From the NCBI GenBank assembly GCA_026193355.1, contig JAPHTL010000300.1:1-18147 (forward strand): a stretch of 18,147 nucleotides of DNA, in the 5' to 3' direction. The translations under genes were made by a program, and so were the position numbers. Shown one piece after another: positions 14,261-18,147 of this stretch. Position 1 is the first letter of the stretch. Every line of letters begins with the position of its first letter. The notes beneath the pieces are model-generated. The model made no database searches. It saw only the letters and a list, made by a program, of their open reading frames with translations, and was not told the DNA's origin. The stretch comes from Rhodospirillales bacterium (GTDB lineage Bacteria; Pseudomonadota; Alphaproteobacteria; Rhodospirillales; JAPHTL01).

Positions 14261-15673
14261 TTAGTTCAAATCGATGACTTTTCCCGGATTCAGGATGTTT
14301 TTGGGGTCCAGCGCGCGCTTGATCGTCCGCATCATGTCGACTTCGACGACCGATTTGTAATGGATCACGTCGGAAACCTTCATTTTGCCGACCCCATGTT
14401 CGGCGCTGAAGCTTCCGCCCTTGGCGGCGACGATATCGTGGACGATGTGGTTGATCCGTTCCCATTCGCCAAGGAATGTTGCGCGGTCGGCATCCAGAGG
14501 CTGGCTCAGGTTGAAATGGATGTTGCCGTCGCCGATATGGCCGAAGTCGCAGATGCGGACTCCGGGAAGTTCCTTCTCGACCACGGCGCTGGCTTCGGTG
14601 ATGAATTCCGCAACCAGCGAAACCGGCACCGCGATATCGTGCTTGATGGAACCACCTTCGTGCTTCTGCGCTTCGGGGACCGATTCCCGCAAATTCCACA
14701 AGGCCTGTCGCTGGGATTCGTTCTCGGCGATGACGGCATCTGAAACCACGCCGTCCTCGAACGCCCCTTCCAGCACCGTTTCGATGGCGCTTCGCAGGTC
14801 ATCCCCTGCGCGCGGCGAAGTCAACTCCATCAGGACGTAGCAGGGATGCCGGGAATCAAAGGGGTCCCGGTTGTCCGGAATATGCTGGGTCGTAAACGCC
14901 ATGGCGTGCGCCGAAAGGTATTCGAAGGCGGTCAGCGCATCGCCCGCGCTGTCTCGCACACGCGTGAAAAGGCCGATCACGGCGTCGAGGCCGGGCAGGC
15001 CGCAGAACGCCGTTTCCCTGACGCGTGGTTTGGGGAACATTTTCAGCACCGCGCCGGTAATGATCCCGAGCGTACCCTCCGATCCCATGATCAGGTGTTT
15101 CAGGTCATAGCCGGTGTTGTCCTTGCGTAGCCCCCGCAGGCCGTTCCAGATGCGACCGTCGGCCATCACCGCCTCGATCCCCAGAACAAGATCACGGGCG
15201 TTGCCATAGCGCAGCACCTGAACGCCACCGGCGTTGGTCGCCAGATTTCCGCCGATCTGGCAGCTTCCCTCGGCGGCCAGGCTGAGGGGGAAAAGGAACC
15301 CGGCCTCGTCGGCCGCCGTCTGGATGTCGGCCAGAATGCACCCCGCATCGACGGTGATGGTCTGGTTGACGGGATCCAGCGCCCGGATGGTCTTCATGCG
15401 CCCCAGGCTGAGAACGACGCCGCCGTCGGGGACCGCGCCGCCGACCAGTCCCGTGTTGCCGCCCTGGGGGACAATCGGCACGTCGCGTTCGGCGCAGATG
15501 CGCACGACCTCGGCCACTTCTTCGGTCGAAGCCGGGCGCGCCACCAGCGCCGCGGTTCCCCAATAGCGGCCACGTTCTTCGGTCAGATATGGCTCCATCG
15601 ATGAAGCATCCGAGATTACGCCCTTGGGGCCGAGGACGGCTTCCAGCGCCGCTTTGAGATCATCTTGCGTCAT
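14261..15673 (-). CDS. FAD-linked oxidase, D-2-hydroxyglutarate dehydrogenase-like
   Basis: A 470-residue protein with an N-terminal FAD-binding PCMH-type domain (about 38-215; PQGGNTGLVGGAV at 69-81, GGNLATNAGG at 141-150 and MGSEGTLGIITGA at 196-208). A C-terminal oxidase domain follows. The motif GHIGDGNIH (378-386) and SAEHGVG (423-429) carry the conserved metal-binding His and Glu residues of the D-2-hydroxyglutarate and D-lactate dehydrogenase group. The end LDPKNILNPGK is also typical. It oxidises a D-2-hydroxy acid to the 2-oxo acid. D-2-hydroxyglutarate is the best guess, with D-lactate or glycolate (GlcD) as alternatives. The ATG at 15673 has no clear ribosome binding site. It lies 60 bases after tsaC and 107 before the acyl-CoA dehydrogenase. 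Confidence 0.9.
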   Translation of the reverse strand: MTQDDLKAALEAVLGPKGVISDASSMEPYLTEERGRYWGTAALVARPASTEEVAEVVRICAERDVPIVPQGGNTGLVGGAVPDGGVVLSLGRMKTIRALDPVNQTITVDAGCILADIQTAADEAGFLFPLSLAAEGSCQIGGNLATNAGGVQVLRYGNARDLVLGIEAVMADGRIWNGLRGLRKDNTGYDLKHLIMGSEGTLGIITGAVLKMFPKPRVRETAFCGLPGLDAVIGLFTRVRDSAGDALTAFEYLSAHAMAFTTQHIPDNRDPFDSRHPCYVLMELTSPRAGDDLRSAIETVLEGAFEDGVVSDAVIAENESQRQALWNLRESVPEAQKHEGGSIKHDIAVPVSLVAEFITEASAVVEKELPGVRICDFGHIGDGNIHFNLSQPLDADRATFLGEWERINHIVHDIVAAKGGSFSAEHGVGKMKVSDVIHYKSVVEVDMMRTIKRALDPKNILNPGKVIDLN

Positions 15674-15733
15674 GGTTGGTCACTTTGGCTGTTCTGGCGG
15701 TCGGGGACAAGAGGATGCATGGGCGACTGGCGG

Positions 15734-16690
15734 TCATTGTGGCGTTGCCGCCCGGCGCAGGCGGTCGTTGATGGCGCGTCCCAGTCCCGTTTCGGGAATT
15801 GGCATGACGGCGATACCCCTTGCCTTGCCGTCATCGAGCGCGCGCAGCATGGCGAAGAGGTTGGCCGCCGCCTCGACCAGATTCCCTTCTGAACTCAGGT
15901 TCGCGGAACCTTCAGCGGCCTCTGGTCCGAATCCAAGCAGAACCTCGCCGGATGACGCCTCCCGGGCGTTCAGGCGCAGCGGCGTTGCAGGGGCGTAGTG
16001 GCGTTCCATCATCCCCGGTGATTTCGGCGCATCCGGCGCGCCCGTGGCCGCTTCAAGGGGGCCGATCACCGCTGCGATGTCCTCTTCTGCGATTCCGCCG
16101 GGGCGCAGCAGGACCGGCGTTTCTTCTGACAGGTCGACGACGGTTGATTCGATTCCCACCGCGCAGGGGCCGCCGTCCAGCACCGCGTCGATCCGCCCGT
16201 TCAGGCCATCGATGACATGTTGCGCCGTTGTCGGGCTGATCGTGCCCGACGGATTGGCGCTGGGCGCTGCGACGGGACAGCCGGATTGACGCAAAAGCGC
16301 CTCGGCCACCGGATGGCGGGGGATGCGCACCGCCACCGTATCCAGTCCCGCACTGACCAGCAACGAAAGGGCGGCATCGGCGCGGCGGGGCAGGACGAGG
16401 GTCAGCGCGCCCGGCCAGAAGGCGTCGGCCAGACGGCGCGCCCGTGCGTCAAAGATAGCTATGCGCTCGGCGGCTTCGATGTCGTGGACATGGACGATCA
16501 GGGGGTTGAAGTGCGGGCGATCCTTGGCGGCGAAGATGGCGGCGACCGCCGCGTCGTTTCCCGCATTGCCCCCCAGCCCGTAGACCGTTTCCGTGGGAAA
16601 GGCGACCAGCTTCCCGTCGCGCAACAGCGCGGCGGCCTCGGCGATGCCGGCGGTGTCCGGTGAAAGGGATCTGGTTGCGCGTTCTGCCAT
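15734..16690 (-). CDS. tsaC: L-threonylcarbamoyladenylate synthase, Sua5 type
   Basis: Makes threonylcarbamoyl-AMP from threonine, bicarbonate and ATP, the first step toward the t6A37 modification of tRNAs that read ANN codons. The YrdC-like domain shows FPTETVYGLG (31-40), KDRPHFNPLIVHV (56-68) and SANPSGTISPT (144-154). A linker with SPGMMERHYAP (224-234) joins it to the C-terminal Sua5 domain (about 235-318). At 318 residues it is the long Sua5 form rather than the short TsaC of E. coli. The ATG follows the cysQ stop by seven bases with no strong ribosome binding site, so translation is probably coupled. It belongs to the amrA-cysQ-tsaC group. Confidence 0.95.
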   Translation of the reverse strand: MAERATRSLSPDTAGIAEAAALLRDGKLVAFPTETVYGLGGNAGNDAAVAAIFAAKDRPHFNPLIVHVHDIEAAERIAIFDARARRLADAFWPGALTLVLPRRADAALSLLVSAGLDTVAVRIPRHPVAEALLRQSGCPVAAPSANPSGTISPTTAQHVIDGLNGRIDAVLDGGPCAVGIESTVVDLSEETPVLLRPGGIAEEDIAAVIGPLEAATGAPDAPKSPGMMERHYAPATPLRLNAREASSGEVLLGFGPEAAEGSANLSSEGNLVEAAANLFAMLRALDDGKARGIAVMPIPETGLGRAINDRLRRAATPQ

Positions 16691-16697
16691 GTTGGGA

Positions 16698-17483
16698 TCA
16701 GGCGCGCCGCCCCCAGACGATGAAGTTGGGGTTTTCGAAGCCGGGCTTGCCGTAGAGGAATTCGCTGCCGTCCTCGTTGGTCACCGAACCGCCCGCCGCC
16801 GACACGATGGCGTGACCGGCTGCTGTGTCCCACTCCATGGTGCGGCCGAAGCGGGGATAGACATCGGCGCGGCCCTTGGCGACGAGGCAGAACTTGATTG
16901 AACTGCCCGATGTTATTTCCTCGCGCAGGGTGAACTGCTGAAGGAACATGTCGACGCCCGCCGAACGATGCGATCTGCTTGCCACGGCGACAAGTCCGCT
17001 TTCGTGCGGTGTCTTTGCCTCGACGGGTTTGCGTGAGCCGCTCTCGCCTTCCATGAAGGCGCCCAGCGGGCTGCCGACATAAAGGGTGTTCATGGCGGGC
17101 GCATAGATGACGCCAAGGATCGGGCGGCGATTCTCGATCAGCCCGATGTTGACGGTGAATTCGCCGTTCTTCGAAACGAACTGCTTGGTGCCGTCCAGCG
17201 GATCGACCAGCCAGAAGGGACCGTCTCCGATTTCCGGAACATCGCCCCGTGAAAAGGCTTCCTCGGCGATCACGGGGACCTCGGGCCAGATGGTTTTCAG
17301 CGCCGGTGTGATGATCGCCTCGGCGCGGTCATCGGCTTCGGTAACCGGGGAATGATCCGACTTGGTTTCTACGTCGAAGTCCGTCTCATAGACCTCCATG
17401 ATCGCGCGCCCGGCCTCCAGCGTAATGGCGCGCAGGCGGTCGATGATGTCCGGGGTGATACGGCTGGCAAGGGATTCGGTCAC
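16698..17483 (-). CDS. cysQ: 3'(2'),5'-bisphosphate nucleotidase CysQ
   Basis: Removes the 3'-phosphate of adenosine 3',5'-bisphosphate (PAP), a by-product of sulfate assimilation and of phosphopantetheine transfer, in the cytoplasm. The 261-residue protein belongs to the lithium-sensitive, magnesium-dependent phosphatases. Metal-binding residues are Glu74/Glu75 (VIAEE), Asp94, Asp97-Gly-Thr (VDPLDGTKQF) and Asp219 (MEWDTAAGHAI). The start is GTG at 17483, supported by GGAG seven bases before it. SuhB-type inositol phosphatases share the fold, but the DPLDGTKQF motif and the sequence as a whole fit CysQ. It lies seven bases from tsaC and 37 from amrA. Confidence 0.94.
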   Translation of the reverse strand: MTESLASRITPDIIDRLRAITLEAGRAIMEVYETDFDVETKSDHSPVTEADDRAEAIITPALKTIWPEVPVIAEEAFSRGDVPEIGDGPFWLVDPLDGTKQFVSKNGEFTVNIGLIENRRPILGVIYAPAMNTLYVGSPLGAFMEGESGSRKPVEAKTPHESGLVAVASRSHRSAGVDMFLQQFTLREEITSGSSIKFCLVAKGRADVYPRFGRTMEWDTAAGHAIVSAAGGSVTNEDGSEFLYGKPGFENPNFIVWGRRA

Positions 17484-17520
17484 CGGGTTCTCCGTTGAAG
17501 ATGCTTCGCCGATTACAGCC

Positions 17521-18129
17521 CTAGTGGCGGTTGCGGCTCCAGATTGATTTCGGGTCGTCGAGATCCGCCGGCGAAATGCCTTCGCTGATGAACCTGTCGG
17601 CCCGGAACGTATCCGACCAATGGCGAGCGGGCAAGCCAGCCTTGGCCTTGAGGTGGCTTAAAAATGCGGCCGGTTCCGGCAACTGTTCCCACACCTGCGG
17701 CAGGAACAGGGCGCGCCGCCCCTGATCGCTTATGATCAGGCCATCCTTGCCCGGCCGCAATCCGGCCAGAAGATCGGCTTCATCGGTGAAGTCGATGGGC
17801 GCGGCCTTGCTCAGCACCGATATGGAAAGGTCCAGCCCCTCAAGTTCGGCTGCGGTCAGTGGCGGGAAGCGTGGGTCTTCGAACGCCGCCTTGAAGGCGT
17901 TCTCGGCGACGTCCTTTACCAGCGGTTGCCACGGCTGAACCGAACCGATGCAGCCGCGCAGATCCCCCTTGCGTTTCAGGGTGACGAACGCGGCACCCTC
18001 TTCCGTCAATTCGGAAGGGAAGAGGGAAAGGTCGATCGCGGGTGGTTCTCCGGTTTCCAGCCCATGCTCTATGGCCTCGGCGGCCAGACGCAAAAGCGTT
18101 TCGCCGTGGGTGTCGAGAAGCGCGCGCAT
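17521..18129 (-). CDS. amrA: AmmeMemoRadiSam system protein A (AMMECR1 domain)
   Basis: A 202-residue protein covering one AMMECR1 domain. The central motif KGDLRGCIGS (54-63) and FEDPRFPPLTAAELEGLDLSI region (83-103) are diagnostic. In bacteria the domain is usually found with a MEMO1-like protein and a radical SAM enzyme; the biochemical role is not established. The ATG at 18129 gives a plausible N-terminus, but no ribosome binding site is seen in the 18 bases before it. The frame stays open to the window edge (six more codons), so a longer protein or a fusion to the MEMO-like partner is possible. A 37-base gap leads to cysQ on the same strand, so they may be co-transcribed. Confidence 0.88.
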   Translation of the reverse strand: MRALLDTHGETLLRLAAEAIEHGLETGEPPAIDLSLFPSELTEEGAAFVTLKRKGDLRGCIGSVQPWQPLVKDVAENAFKAAFEDPRFPPLTAAELEGLDLSISVLSKAAPIDFTDEADLLAGLRPGKDGLIISDQGRRALFLPQVWEQLPEPAAFLSHLKAKAGLPARHWSDTFRADRFISEGISPADLDDPKSIWSRNRH

Positions 18130-18147
18130 GTGCGCCGAGAAAGGATC

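Overview
The window is about 60% GC by eye and looks like a chromosomal core region of an alphaproteobacterium, most likely in or near the Rhodospirillales. The reasons are the fabD-fabG-acpP-fabF-mltG cluster followed by yicC-gmk, the opposing lptF-lptG-surA-pdxA-rsmA cluster, and the style of the proteins. The placement rests on gene order and family recognition, not on a marker gene. I found no tRNA, rRNA, CRISPR array, insertion sequence, phage gene or frameshifted gene, and no gene-free stretch longer than about 205 bases.

Bases 1-4425 (+ strand) hold fatty-acid synthesis: the 3' end of fabD, then fabG, acpP and fabF, followed by the murein transglycosylase gene mltG. A small, Trp- and Cys-rich protein of unknown function overlaps the end of mltG. 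Each spacer between the fab genes holds a hairpin, and the acpP-fabF spacer holds two, one with an alternative pairing. This fits a cluster in which the very abundant acyl carrier protein must be made in excess over its neighbours.

Bases 4438-5205 (- strand) encode a lone short-chain dehydrogenase that converges on the unknown gene. It is divergent from yicC-gmk (5318-6851, +), an RNA nuclease and guanylate kinase pair with overlapping reading frames and a plausible sigma70 promoter upstream. gmk ends tail to tail with rsmA, and the two stop codons overlap.

From 6848 to the right edge every gene is on the - strand. In transcription order from the right edge these are amrA (AMMECR1 domain), cysQ, a Sua5-type tsaC, a D-2-hydroxyglutarate-dehydrogenase-like flavoprotein, a large acyl-CoA dehydrogenase with its own promoter and a palindrome just downstream of it, then lptF, lptG, surA, pdxA and rsmA. 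LptF and LptG form the membrane part of the LPS exporter, and SurA is the periplasmic chaperone for outer-membrane proteins, LptD among them. PdxA makes pyridoxal phosphate and RsmA methylates 16S rRNA. The gene I would expect between lptG and surA, lptD, is absent: only 88 bases separate them.

No clear new defence, mobile or biosynthetic system is visible. The items most worth a second look are the missing lptD, the uncharacterised protein overlapping mltG, the possibly leaderless lptF promoter, the acyl-CoA dehydrogenase promoter and palindrome, and the RNA structures around acpP.
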